Positions 26,702 through 36,110 are shown, counted from the first letter of the stretch. The stretch is 49,682 nt of DNA from CAYQUC01 sp964514215 (GCA_964514215.1 CAZEPW010000020.1:1-49682); one strand, 5' to 3'. Made by a program: numbers and translations. Notes: generated from the sequence alone by a model not told the origin.

Positions 26702-29417
26702 TAAAATCACCCTTAGATGAGTTATTTTTTACCAGTAATTCATTAATTCGGCACATCGGTGAAAGCTCACAATACAATTTTTTACATGTTACAAGCCCCT
26801 CTTTTGGATCAACAGCAATATGACCATTAACAAAATCAGTTGCCAATGAATTTAACACTAATTTCCAGTCATGTAATACTTGAGGCCATTGCTCAGTAGC
26901 TTCTTTTAAAACACTCTTACGACTTGGGGGTAAATCAGGAATTAACTCGGCTTGTTCAACAACACCATTAAACTTCACATCACCGGTTTTTAGTTGAGCA
27001 AAAATAACTGCTGATAAATTTTCACCCGAGGCAACACTATACAATGGCAATTGCGGATCAGCAGGACGTTCGCCAAACCAATCATTCGGTGTTACTAAAC
27101 CAGTTTTATAATCAATTAATAGTTGATGCCCATTTTCTAACTCATCAACCCTATCGATAAAAAGTTGAGCTTTAACGCCATTAATATTAATGTTTAACTC
27201 TCGTTCAATATCAACCACCTTAAATGGAGCACGCTCAAGCTCTAATGCCAACCACGATAACATTAATTGCAATAATCGTTGCTTTTCAATTTGAGTGAAA
27301 CAATCAGTAAATGTATCGGGTGATTTTATTGCCATCTCTGAAATGGCAAGTTCAATGCATTTATTAATGGTTAACTCTAATTCTTTACTTGACTTAGATT
27401 CCAATGTTTTTTGATCTGTGATTATTTTCCAAAATTTTTCTAACACTACATGCAATAAACTACCTCGTTTCATTGCATCTAATCCCAGCTGTGTTTTTCT
27501 CATGGGACGAGCATGTAAACGATTTTCAACAAAAGCACGGAAAGGACAAAGTGATTGATTTTTAAAAATCGAACTACCACCAGATATTTTCTCTGAACCA
27601 ACTTCAGCAACTTGCTCATTATCCAATTCAATTAACTTGGATTTCTCTCGAATGATACTCGCCCAGCTAATTGTTGCTTTAATATCTAAAGCTTGTTTTG
27701 TGGTCATCTCATACTGTTGAATTAATGGACTAGCATGCAATTCTTGAGCTCCACTTTTAACAGGATAGCTAAAAACCACTGATTTAGCTGAGTTTTGTAA
27801 TCGTGTTGTTATTTGTTTCGCTATTAATAATTCTCGCTCCCAACTGGCATGAGGCAATTTAAATTTTTTCTGAATGTGTAATGGTATAAAAGGATTTGGA
27901 CGAGGTGATGCAGGCCAAACACCATCATGTAAATTCATTACCCATAATGCATCAAAACTAAGTCCAATGCTTTCATATAGACCTAAGATTTGAATCGGTG
28001 CAGCTTTAGATTGAACCTGAAAAATTTTATCACTAGCAAGTCTATGCAAACAAGAAATTGCAACATCAAAAGACATTTTATTGCTCACTAATTCTAAACT
28101 AGTAAACGTTTGTAATAATGCCTTCCATGCTTCTATCGTTTGATATTCATCACTTGATAATATACGCCCCAATCCCCAACCAGCTTTAAGCAACCAATTG
28201 CTAAACCATAACGCCCAAGCTTGACTATCAGATTTATTTAAGCAATTTTTCTTTAAAATTATAAGCTCAGATATTATTTCAAATAATTTAGGACAATAAT
28301 AGTTTTTAGACTCGTCACCACAATAATACTTAATTGTCCTTAAAGACAACAATGGTTCACCTTGTTCTCGTAATCGACGTTCGAGTAAAGAACGTTGATT
28401 TTTTTCTTCGAGCGCACCATGAATATGGGGCGAACGTAATATTACGCCCACTGTTTCAATAGTAGGTTTTCCTCGAACAATTTTAAACAGTTGAAAAGCC
28501 AGTTTGATAATGGAATATTCCGTAAGTGGCAAACCTAATGATATATCCCAAGGTAAAGATACTTGTTGTCTATCAATAGACTCAACAACAGGAACCGTAC
28601 GAGATGGCATTAAGACCTGCTCAAGGGTTTGTAACAAAATCTGACGTATCGCTTTGATATCGGGAGCAACCAAAGCAATTTTAGTTGAAGCATTAGACTC
28701 AAGTAAGTATTTAGCCCAATAAGAAAATGATGTTATTTCATCTCGAATATCATCACATTGTAAACGTGTCGAACATACTCCATTACTTTCCTGTGTTAAC
28801 CATTTTATAGTACACGACTTTTTTTCCAGTGATTCAAATAAATGATGAATTTGCGGGGTTAGCTCATCAAAACCTAATAACAAAATTTCACAATAATTAA
28901 ATAATTGTGAATAAAGTTTTTGTGATGCTAATTGAGCTGCTGTGATCCAATGTTGCTCTTCACATTTTTTTTCAAATTCATAAGACCAAAAATTAAAGGC
29001 CTTAGTATCATCCATATATTCATAATCATCTGCATTTCGACATAATTTCCAGCTTTGTAATAACTTCCAAGCATCAGAAACTGATTTTGCCGTAGCAGAT
29101 ATTCGTAATAAACCATTACCATAAGGGCTTTCCTTGATAATACTTTCCCATAACTGCTGTTCCTGTTCACTACTTAGTAATACTTCAGCTGAAGTTATGG
29201 CACCTTGTAAAATTGCTTCTTCCCAATTTTTAACTAACCAACTATTTAACGGAAGAATATCGGGACTAGACCAAGCTACCTTATTATTGGATAACTGATA
29301 CTGGTCATATTTATGAATAAAGCTATTCGCTAGACGATTATTACCGGTTAATAACGTTGCACCGTTATCAATCGCATTGAGTAATTCTTGTTGCGTAATT
29401 AACTGTTGTTTGAACAT
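26694..29417 (-). CDS. addB: AddB-like nuclease subunit
   Basis: 907 residues. The N-terminus has no working Walker A (TLLTGNNRLANSFIHKY), as in AddB subunits of the alpha- and gammaproteobacterial type. The C-terminus carries a second RecB-type nuclease (FIDRVDELENGHQLLIDYKTG). Cysteines at LCPFRAF and in CKKLYCELSPMC give a four-cysteine set like the iron-sulfur cluster of AddB and Cas4-type nucleases. It is shorter than B. subtilis AddB (about 1160). Together with the AddA-like protein both strands can be cut. First gene of the pair. Confidence 0.85.
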   Translation of the reverse strand: MFKQQLITQQELLNAIDNGATLLTGNNRLANSFIHKYDQYQLSNNKVAWSSPDILPLNSWLVKNWEEAILQGAITSAEVLLSSEQEQQLWESIIKESPYGNGLLRISATAKSVSDAWKLLQSWKLCRNADDYEYMDDTKAFNFWSYEFEKKCEEQHWITAAQLASQKLYSQLFNYCEILLLGFDELTPQIHHLFESLEKKSCTIKWLTQESNGVCSTRLQCDDIRDEITSFSYWAKYLLESNASTKIALVAPDIKAIRQILLQTLEQVLMPSRTVPVVESIDRQQVSLPWDISLGLPLTEYSIIKLAFQLFKIVRGKPTIETVGVILRSPHIHGALEEKNQRSLLERRLREQGEPLLSLRTIKYYCGDESKNYYCPKLFEIISELIILKKNCLNKSDSQAWALWFSNWLLKAGWGLGRILSSDEYQTIEAWKALLQTFTSLELVSNKMSFDVAISCLHRLASDKIFQVQSKAAPIQILGLYESIGLSFDALWVMNLHDGVWPASPRPNPFIPLHIQKKFKLPHASWERELLIAKQITTRLQNSAKSVVFSYPVKSGAQELHASPLIQQYEMTTKQALDIKATISWASIIREKSKLIELDNEQVAEVGSEKISGGSSIFKNQSLCPFRAFVENRLHARPMRKTQLGLDAMKRGSLLHVVLEKFWKIITDQKTLESKSSKELELTINKCIELAISEMAIKSPDTFTDCFTQIEKQRLLQLMLSWLALELERAPFKVVDIERELNININGVKAQLFIDRVDELENGHQLLIDYKTGLVTPNDWFGERPADPQLPLYSVASGENLSAVIFAQLKTGDVKFNGVVEQAELIPDLPPSRKSVLKEATEQWPQVLHDWKLVLNSLATDFVNGHIAVDPKEGLVTCKKLYCELSPMCRINELLVKNNSSKGDFNE

Positions 29418-29501
29418 TTAGGTTCAGGTATTTAAAGTAAATAAAGATTATACACTAATTTAGTACTACTGAGTGTGTAATAAAAAAATCCAAGTAACAC
29501 C

Positions 29502-30689
29502 TTAATAAAATAGAGTGCCTTTTTTATTATTTATCAGCCATGCGGTAATTTCATCTGTCGGTAATGGTCTTGAAATCAGAAAACCTTGCCCAATATTGCA
29601 ACCTAGTTTTTTTAATATTTCAAGGCTGGCTTGAGTTTCAATACCTTCAGCCACTATATTCATACCAAGCTTATTACCTAATACAATCACCGTTTCAACG
29701 ATGGCAAAGGCTTCGCGTTCATTTTCCATATTTGCAACAAAAGATTGATCTATTTTTAACTCAGAAAAGGGAATACGGTTAAGTTGCACTAATGATGAAT
29801 ACCCCGTTCCAAAATCATCAATTGATAATCTAAAACCTTTAAGTCGTAAGCGTGTCAAAATCTCTAATGATTTAATTAACTCCTGCATTAATGCTGTTTC
29901 AGTCACTTCCAAAACAATTTGAGATGTTTTTAAATTATATTGCAAAACTAGATCGCCTAATTTTTCAGGTAATCTAAGATCCTGCAGAGTCTTTGCTGAC
30001 ATATTAATAGCAACTTGAACATCAATACCCTGTTGATGCCATAATACACATTGAGTCAGTACTTGATTCAAAACGACCCAAGTTAAATCATTTATTAAAT
30101 CATATTCTTCTGCCAACGGAATAAAATGCTTAGGACTAATTAAACCAAAAACGGGGTGCTGCCACCGGACCAATGCTTCCACAGAAAGATTGGACTCACC
30201 TTGCAACATTATTTGAGGTTGGTAGTAAGTTACCAATTCATTAGAAAATATTGCTTTTTTTAATTCTTCAACTGTAACCGTCTTTATTAATTCTTGACTC
30301 AAAATTATTTTAGGCGTAATCACTAATTTATCAAATAACGCTTTTAAATCATTATAACGAAAAGGTTTATTTAAACAGCCGACAATATTTAAACCCTGCT
30401 CTTCAGCTAATTTAAGAGCTGAATGTAAAACATTCGAATCAAAACCACTTATTAAAATTATTTTTGCATTACAATCAATACCCGCTAAAAAACGAATCAG
30501 TTGTATGCCGTCAACATCAGGCATCATAATATCAAGCACAATCACATCAGCTTGTTTACTATATTCATTTATAAAGTCCAGACCACTATTAAATTTTTCA
30601 ACCTCAAAATTTTGTTGCTGAGCAACATCAGCAACAAATCCAGCCAGATCGATTTCGTCATCAATGACTATTAGCTTTGGCTTATCCAT
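29502..30689 (-). CDS. REC-EAL response regulator, c-di-GMP phosphodiesterase
   Basis: 395 residues. N-terminal receiver with acidic pocket (IDDE) and phospho-acceptor Asp53 in VLDIMMPD, and Lys108 in NKPF. The EAL domain (about 145-385) keeps the catalytic residues: E171-A-L, NMSAK, the metal pair D291-D292 in DDFGTGYSS, and E348 and E351 in AEGIET. It should thus hydrolyse c-di-GMP under control of phosphorylation. It is 15 bases downstream of the hybrid histidine kinase gene, its likely phosphodonor, in the yfiR operon. Confidence 0.93.
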   Translation of the reverse strand: MDKPKLIVIDDEIDLAGFVADVAQQQNFEVEKFNSGLDFINEYSKQADVIVLDIMMPDVDGIQLIRFLAGIDCNAKIILISGFDSNVLHSALKLAEEQGLNIVGCLNKPFRYNDLKALFDKLVITPKIILSQELIKTVTVEELKKAIFSNELVTYYQPQIMLQGESNLSVEALVRWQHPVFGLISPKHFIPLAEEYDLINDLTWVVLNQVLTQCVLWHQQGIDVQVAINMSAKTLQDLRLPEKLGDLVLQYNLKTSQIVLEVTETALMQELIKSLEILTRLRLKGFRLSIDDFGTGYSSLVQLNRIPFSELKIDQSFVANMENEREAFAIVETVIVLGNKLGMNIVAEGIETQASLEILKKLGCNIGQGFLISRPLPTDEITAWLINNKKGTLFY

Positions 30690-30704
30690 TATTTCTCACA
30701 AATA

Positions 30705-33365
30705 TTACCTGGGTGTTGATTCAAGAATTTCTTTAATATTTTCTTCACAGCTATTTTCGCCATCAAGACCATTAAGTTTAAATACAACAAACTTTGTTTT
30801 TAAATCATCATAGGAGAAAATAATAATGTTAGATAATTCTCCAAACGCAAATATATTTTCTTTCACTTGTTCATTAGATAAGCCATTTTTTGAACTTAAA
30901 TCAAGAATGATAACATCGATGTCATTATTGTTGTCTTTATACTGTTTAAACATATTTATTGCCTCATAACCATCATTCGCTAATATGATTTTATAGCCAA
31001 GTTTCATTAATTTAATTTTATATAAAGCCCTAACATTTGGTTGATCATCCACGATTAAAACAGTATGAGAAATAGTTAAACCTCTTACATTAGATTTTAA
31101 ATCAGCACAACTATCTAATACCAATCTTAATCTTTTTGCTAACTCAATTTTCCTATAGGGTTTACTTAATAAATGTTTTGCAAAATGTGATTTATTGTTA
31201 ACCATCGACTTTGAAGTAAAACCTGAAGTTAATAAAACCTTAATATCCGGGTTCAAGTCCGTTGCAAGCTGAGCTAATTCATACCCATTAATTCCGCCAG
31301 GCATCACAACATCACTAAATAACAAATCAATCGTTAAATTTTCTTTAAGTATTATCAATGCTTGCTCGGCATTATCTGCAGTATAAATAGTATAATTTAA
31401 ATCACCTATGTACTGTGAAGCTAGTTGTAATAAGTCAAATTCATCATCAACAATTAAAATTGATTCGTTACCCGTTGGCATAAAGTCCATATCATTAAAT
31501 TCATTAAGCCCTGCGGATTTTTTCGACCTGGGTAAAAATATACGAATGGTTGAGCCCACATTAACTTCAGAATATATTCTTATATGTCCACCATAACGCT
31601 TTGTAAACCCATAAACCATAGCCATACCCAACCCGGTACCACCACCTTTAGATTTAGTTGTGTAAAACGGTTCAAAAATATGCTCGATGGTTTCTTTATC
31701 CATCCCTTTACCAGTGTCACTTAAAACAAGTTGAACATACTCTCCCATTGAAATATCAGGATTTAGATTAATATACTCATCGTCCAAGAAGCTATTAGTT
31801 ACTTCAATTAAAAACTGTCCACCATCCGGCATGGCATCACGGGCATTTATAGCCATATTTAAAATAGCATCGTGTAACTCACCAGGATCTGTTTCGACTA
31901 GCCAAAGATCATCTGCAATTGAAATTTTTAATTCTATTTCAGGGGTTATCGAACGAGCAATCATATTATCTAAATCTTTAAATTCTTTTGTAATACTAAC
32001 AACAATCTTTTTTTCAATATTTTGGCGTGAAAAACCTAATAATTGACGTGTAAGATCAGCACAACGAAGAGTTGCATTAATTGCGGTATTTACCCATTTG
32101 GATGGTTTTTCATCACCTTCAACATAATTTTTTAATATGTCCAAGTAACCAATAATAATTCCAAGCCTATTGTTAAAATCATGAGCAATACCTCCTGAAA
32201 GCTGACCAATGGCCTCCATTTTTTGTGAACGACGTAATGCTTTTTCAGTCTGTAGTTGGCTCGTGGCATCACTAAAAACTAGAATCACCCCTTGAATATT
32301 ACCACGTTCATCTTTAATGGGGGCACCACTACCGCTATCCGCTATTTGATAACTAACCCCATTTTTTGAAACTAAAATAGTATTTTTTTCTAAGTATGAG
32401 ACCTCACCAGATGCTAATACATTTTCAATAGGATTTTTAATTATCTCTTTTGTATTCGAGTCTATAATATTAAAAATTAATTTAATATCTTTGCCTCGGG
32501 CAGCCACAAAAGACCAACCTGTCAATTGCTCTGCAACTATATTCATTCGAGTGATACAGCCTTGAGCATCGGTTGTTATTACAGCATCTGCGATACTGTG
32601 TAGCGTAACATCTAAATCTTTTTCTTTTTTTATTAGTTCCTGAACCGCAGCATCACGTGATAATTCACGTTTTTTTATTTGTTCAATCATATTTTTAAAT
32701 GATTCGTTTAAAACGCCTATTTCATCATTTGAAACTATTGGCTTAAATGTTGAATAGTTTTCATTACTCGATATTTTCTGAACTACATTTGCTAGCTCTA
32801 ATATTGGTTTTGAAATTAAAGCCTGAAGTTTAATTGCTAATAGATAAGAAACAGTGGCGGCAACAAAAACAATGGATAATATAATTAAAACAAAATTTAT
32901 TTCACGTTGATACAGTATTTTATTTGAAGCTAGAAGATAGACCGAACCTATTTCTTCACCATCAAGAATTATTTTTTGAGAGGTCTCGAATTGATTGTTA
33001 ATAAATTGATGACCATTACTGGGGGCGTAACTTGGACAGTTGTTTTTAACATTTTTCTTTATATAACCAGAAAATAGTACTTGGGTCTTACCATAAATAC
33101 ATGCCACTAAAACACTTGATTCATTATCTAATGCTCGTAAATTTTGCTCTGCAGCATTTTTATCATCAAACACTAAAGCAGCAGTACTTCTATCTGCAAT
33201 AATTCTATTCATGGTTAATAATCTTTCTGTCATCAGCTGTTTTCCTAAATAACGCTCACTAACAATCACTGCTGAACTCATCAAAAGTAAACTTATCACA
33301 ACGCTAATCATAATAATAAAAATCAATTTATAACGGATTGGTAAGTTATCAATTATATTAGTCAT
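30705..33365 (-). CDS. Hybrid histidine kinase with YfiN-like CHASE8 sensor, HAMP, PAS and two receivers
   Basis: 886 residues in the inner membrane. Transmembrane helix 1 (about residues 13-32), a periplasmic part of about 120 residues containing ERLLTMNRIIADRSTAALVFDDKNAA, which matches the CHASE8 pattern of YfiN-type sensors, transmembrane helix 2 (about 160-178), HAMP, PAS (LHSIADAVITTDAQGCITRMN), HisKA with His395 in SGGIAHDFNN, HATPase (NMAINARDAMPDGG, DTGKGM, GGTGLGMAMVYG), receiver 1 with Asp685 (SDVVMPGG) and Lys in SKPY, receiver 2 with Asp822. Receiver 2 lacks a clear conserved lysine. It sits 13 bases behind yfiR and 15 before the REC-EAL gene. Confidence 0.9.
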   Translation of the reverse strand: MTNIIDNLPIRYKLIFIIMISVVISLLLMSSAVIVSERYLGKQLMTERLLTMNRIIADRSTAALVFDDKNAAEQNLRALDNESSVLVACIYGKTQVLFSGYIKKNVKNNCPSYAPSNGHQFINNQFETSQKIILDGEEIGSVYLLASNKILYQREINFVLIILSIVFVAATVSYLLAIKLQALISKPILELANVVQKISSNENYSTFKPIVSNDEIGVLNESFKNMIEQIKKRELSRDAAVQELIKKEKDLDVTLHSIADAVITTDAQGCITRMNIVAEQLTGWSFVAARGKDIKLIFNIIDSNTKEIIKNPIENVLASGEVSYLEKNTILVSKNGVSYQIADSGSGAPIKDERGNIQGVILVFSDATSQLQTEKALRRSQKMEAIGQLSGGIAHDFNNRLGIIIGYLDILKNYVEGDEKPSKWVNTAINATLRCADLTRQLLGFSRQNIEKKIVVSITKEFKDLDNMIARSITPEIELKISIADDLWLVETDPGELHDAILNMAINARDAMPDGGQFLIEVTNSFLDDEYINLNPDISMGEYVQLVLSDTGKGMDKETIEHIFEPFYTTKSKGGGTGLGMAMVYGFTKRYGGHIRIYSEVNVGSTIRIFLPRSKKSAGLNEFNDMDFMPTGNESILIVDDEFDLLQLASQYIGDLNYTIYTADNAEQALIILKENLTIDLLFSDVVMPGGINGYELAQLATDLNPDIKVLLTSGFTSKSMVNNKSHFAKHLLSKPYRKIELAKRLRLVLDSCADLKSNVRGLTISHTVLIVDDQPNVRALYKIKLMKLGYKIILANDGYEAINMFKQYKDNNNDIDVIILDLSSKNGLSNEQVKENIFAFGELSNIIIFSYDDLKTKFVVFKLNGLDGENSCEENIKEILESTPR

Positions 33366-33378
33366 AACATTTTGTTTA

Positions 33379-33960
33379 TCATTTAGATTTAATCAACGTA
33401 GCAATCTCAAGTAACTTTGAGCTTATTTTTACACCAGCAGTAGCTGATGCTTCAAAATTAATTTCAAGTCTAATTTTACGATTATCTAGCACTAGACCAA
33501 TAATGCCACCACGCGAAGCAAAGTTATTCATATCACTAACAGTTAATACAGGATGGTTTTCTGTTAATTGCAGTATTTGAGTAAGACGTTGTTCTTCAGA
33601 ACGACTGATATAAATTAACTGACAATTAACGAAATCGGAACTGTTTTTTGGAAAAGTCAGATACTTAAGCGTTAAAAACCTATTTTGAGAAGTTTTTTTT
33701 GATAACTTATCGAGAACGGTGCCAAAGGGATTATCGCCTAAAACACAAATACGAATTGGACTGTCTTTTTTTTCTAACGTAAAAGCGGGCCATTGAATAA
33801 ATTTAGTAAATTGATAAAGATAAGCTGCTTTAACTCGGTATTCAATTTTATCGGCTAATGCTAATTCACTAGAAATAAGAACTATCGAAACCAGAATGAT
33901 TTTTTTAAAAAAAGACGAAAATATAATATGACACTGAGTATGGAGTATCATATTATTCAC
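33379..33960 (-). CDS. YfiR-family periplasmic protein (DUF4154)
   Basis: 193 residues with a signal peptide (hydrophobic core FFKKIILVSIVLISSELALA). The mature part is typical of YfiR: YRVKAAYLYQFTKFIQWP, then IRICVLGDNPFG, NCQLIYISRSEEQRL, VLTVSDMNNFASRGG and GLVLDNRKIRLEINFEAS. In P. aeruginosa YfiR binds the periplasmic part of YfiN and keeps it inactive. The two cysteines (in RICVLG and NCQLI) match its first disulfide pair. The second pair is absent. The GTG at 33960 is taken as start; an ATG at 33951 is as good. First gene of the operon. Confidence 0.9.
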   Translation of the reverse strand: MNNMILHTQCHIIFSSFFKKIILVSIVLISSELALADKIEYRVKAAYLYQFTKFIQWPAFTLEKKDSPIRICVLGDNPFGTVLDKLSKKTSQNRFLTLKYLTFPKNSSDFVNCQLIYISRSEEQRLTQILQLTENHPVLTVSDMNNFASRGGIIGLVLDNRKIRLEINFEASATAGVKISSKLLEIATLIKSK

Positions 33961-34089
33961 TTTAAAAGTGTATTAAAGTTATAGACATAATTTATATTAT
34001 AGAAAACAATATTGGGTTTATCATAATCTGGTCATTTTTATCCCTATAAACACCTGATTTTATTAGCATACAATATACCAATCGATTAA

Positions 34090-34461
34090 TCATAAATTAA
34101 TTTTGGGGGACCGAATTAAATCAATTAATTCTTGCATTAAAAAAGGCTTACGAAGAACGGCGTCACAGCCCGCTGCCTTGGAGTTATCTAGATACAACTC
34201 CGTTTTTTCGACGCCACCGCCGGACATCATAATAATTTTTGACTTTATATTTAAATTTTTCAATTCCAATAAAAACTCAAAACCATCCATTTCTGGCATT
34301 AAAACGTCGCATAGGATTAAATCAAACTCATAAGCTTTAATTATATTTAATGCTTTTGTTGCTCTAGAAGCCACATTAACTTTATAACCTGAATCGGTAA
34401 GCGCTAACTCAAGCAATTCATTGTAGTCATCATCATCATCCACGACTAAAACTGAATACAT
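34090..34461 (-). CDS. Stand-alone CheY-like response regulator
   Basis: A 123-residue single receiver domain: VVDDDDDY acidic pocket, phospho-acceptor Asp52 in LILCDVLMPEMDG, switch region MMSGG and Lys105 in LRKPF. There is no output domain. AAGG 8 bases upstream fixes the start. It lies 129 bases upstream of the yfiR start on the same strand. Being so close to a hybrid kinase it may be a phosphorelay partner, but co-transcription is uncertain. Confidence 0.92.
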   Translation of the reverse strand: MYSVLVVDDDDDYNELLELALTDSGYKVNVASRATKALNIIKAYEFDLILCDVLMPEMDGFEFLLELKNLNIKSKIIMMSGGGVEKTELYLDNSKAAGCDAVLRKPFLMQELIDLIRSPKINL

Positions 34462-34981
34462 TGATATTACCTTTTTTATTTATGGTTTTTAAACGTTACA
34501 AGATACATTTAACATTAATAAAATCAGATTTAAGTAAATTATAGTGAAAATTCATTGCTTTAAAAGCACCACGCCACAATGAGTCAATTTTTTTACTCAA
34601 CCTAAAGTTATTATTCTTTTATCCAACGTCATACTCTCTAGCCAGTATGAAGTAAAATATAAAGAACATAAACTAAGCCTATTAAATCCACTTTAGTTAT
34701 CCAAATAGAAGTCAAAGTAGATAGAATAACAGTAATTTTCACAAGGGATTTCATTACAACTCAACTGTTATTCGTTCCCAGATTACCTGACTCAAAGCTA
34801 ATTTGTATACCTACGTTTAAAAGGTTCAATTTTTACTTATGTCATTGTAAAAGATGTCTTTAGATTGGATTTTTTAATTGCACACAGATTATATGATTAT
34901 GTAATTGCTGGTATTCATTGCATTTAAACTTCCGGAAACTATTTGCTAGTTTCCGGAACCACTAATTGATAAAAAATAAAG
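34462..34981. other. Gene-poor 520-bp interval
   Basis: No ORF of worth on either strand and no tRNA-like element. It holds the presumed promoter of the CheY-like gene and the hairpin at 34930-34958. Base composition is like the other intergenic regions. A small RNA cannot be excluded. Confidence 0.5.
34930..34958 (-). terminator. Perfect 12-bp hairpin downstream of the DsrE-like gene
   Basis: TTCCGGAAACTA / TAGTTTCCGGAA around TTTGC, 23 bases after the DsrE-like stop. On the minus strand it is followed by GTTTAAAT, a weak T-tract. Confidence 0.7.
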
Positions 34982-35551
34982 TTATGAAATAAAATAGGAG
35001 GTTTTAGCATTTAATGCTATTTCATACATCGCAGCCACACCACAAATATCAACTGGAACCTTCCATTCATCATCATCAAAACCCATCATCCCCAATGATG
35101 GTGAACATACCTGAAATTTAACACCACACTCAACAGCTAATTCTATCTGTTCTTCTAACGATGACATTTGCCCTTTCATGACATGATTAAAAAAAGTTCG
35201 ACCTAAGCCACCAAACGACATTTTTGATGGTGCTAGACTTTTACTATTTGCTGGTAACATTAAATTAATTAGCTTATGAGTGAATTTTTTGCCTTTTAAT
35301 TTCCGCCCCTTTTTAATCACTGAACAACCCCAAAAAGTGAAAAACATAGTGACTTCCATGCCCATACCTACAGCACCATTTGCCATGAAAAATGCTGCAA
35401 CCGCTTTATCAAAATCGCCAGATAAGACAACTATTGAAACTTTATTTTCCGGAACCTGTTTTTTTACTTGTATTAGTTCATTTTCCAAAACAGATATTCG
35501 AGTGCTTAAATCTATCTCAGATACAGCATTTTTTTCCATAACAGCCTGCAT
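34982..35551 (-). CDS. DsrE/DsrF/DrsH-like protein
   Basis: 189 residues. After a short helical, coiled-coil-like N-terminus (about residues 12-36) comes the DsrE-type domain: KVSIVVLSGDFDKAVAAFFMANGAVGMGMEV, MFFTFWGCSVIKKG with a conserved cysteine, and the C-terminal VECGVKFQVCSPSLGMMG with a second one. This is the DsrE2-like class (PF13686), linked to sulfur transfer through cysteine persulfides. The strong ribosome site AGGAG (7 bases) marks the start. Divergent from a MarR gene, with two palindromes in the 154-bp interval, so MarR control is likely. No Tus, Rhd or Hdr genes are adjacent. Confidence 0.88.
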   Translation of the reverse strand: MQAVMEKNAVSEIDLSTRISVLENELIQVKKQVPENKVSIVVLSGDFDKAVAAFFMANGAVGMGMEVTMFFTFWGCSVIKKGRKLKGKKFTHKLINLMLPANSKSLAPSKMSFGGLGRTFFNHVMKGQMSSLEEQIELAVECGVKFQVCSPSLGMMGFDDDEWKVPVDICGVAAMYEIALNAKTSYFIS

Positions 35552-35592
35552 AATATTACTCCTGCTTTTAGGTTAAATTTCTTCGATATAAT

Positions 35593-35610
35593 TAGTAAAA
35601 TACATTACTA
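35593..35610. promoter_or_regulatory. Palindrome in the DsrE-MarR interval (DsrE side)
   Basis: TAGTAA / TTACTA with a 6-base centre, 18 bp long, near the probable DsrE transcription start (on the minus strand a TTGTAA-17-TAGTTT promoter lies just upstream). The length fits a MarR-type site. Confidence 0.45.
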
Positions 35611-35664
35611 TTAAACTAGGAAAAATATATCTGAGTTACAAGATTAATTAAATACATTTATTGA

Positions 35665-35683
35665 TTGTTAGGCTAACTAACAA
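35665..35683. promoter_or_regulatory. Palindrome in the DsrE-MarR interval (MarR side)
   Basis: TTGTTAG / CTAACAA with a 5-base centre, 19 bp. It overlaps the expected marR start region: a TTACAA-17-TATTGA promoter (35636-35664) would begin transcription near 35671. A good candidate for autoregulation by MarR. Confidence 0.55.
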
Positions 35684-35705
35684 ATATTATTACTAAGGTT
35701 TAAAT

Positions 35706-36110
35706 ATGCAACAACTTAAAGTGCTAGAATTATTAGAGGCAGTACGGGTATATGAAAGAAAAATTAACTTATCTCTAACTTATTCTGGTTTACGCTTACC
35801 TCAATTTAAAGTCATCGTTTTTTTGGATAAATCAGGAAAAATCACCGTATCAGATCTAAGCCGCCATACCAATGTGACTCGCGCAACAACTAGTGTTTTG
35901 GTAAATGAATTAATAAAATTGGGGATTGTCGAAAGTATCAAAAACAGTTCAGACAAACGTTCATTTTATATTAAACTCACTGAACGTGGAAAAACCAGAT
36001 TAAAGGTAGCACGCTCAGAATTTTCTCTAGTTGAAAAAAAGATTTCAGATGAATTATCAATCGAAACCATCGAATGCTTAAATAATTTTTCAAAAATAAT
36101 TCGTAATTAG
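35706..36110 (+). CDS. MarR-family regulator
   Basis: A 134-residue winged-helix protein: ITVSDLSRHTNVTRATTSVLVNELIKLGIV (helix-turn-helix and start of wing), SSDKRSFYIKLTERGKTRL (wing, with the conserved D-x-R), and helical ends for dimerisation. There are no cysteines, so a direct redox or persulfide sensor of the OhrR type is unlikely. AAGG lies 7 bases before the ATG. It is divergent from the DsrE-like gene, with palindromes between them. Confidence 0.92.
   Translation: MQQLKVLELLEAVRVYERKINLSLTYSGLRLPQFKVIVFLDKSGKITVSDLSRHTNVTRATTSVLVNELIKLGIVESIKNSSDKRSFYIKLTERGKTRLKVARSEFSLVEKKISDELSIETIECLNNFSKIIRN

Noticed and set aside
23231..29417. Helicase-nuclease pair as a phage defence system
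   Set aside because: All motifs fit an AddAB-type repair enzyme and no defence genes are nearby.
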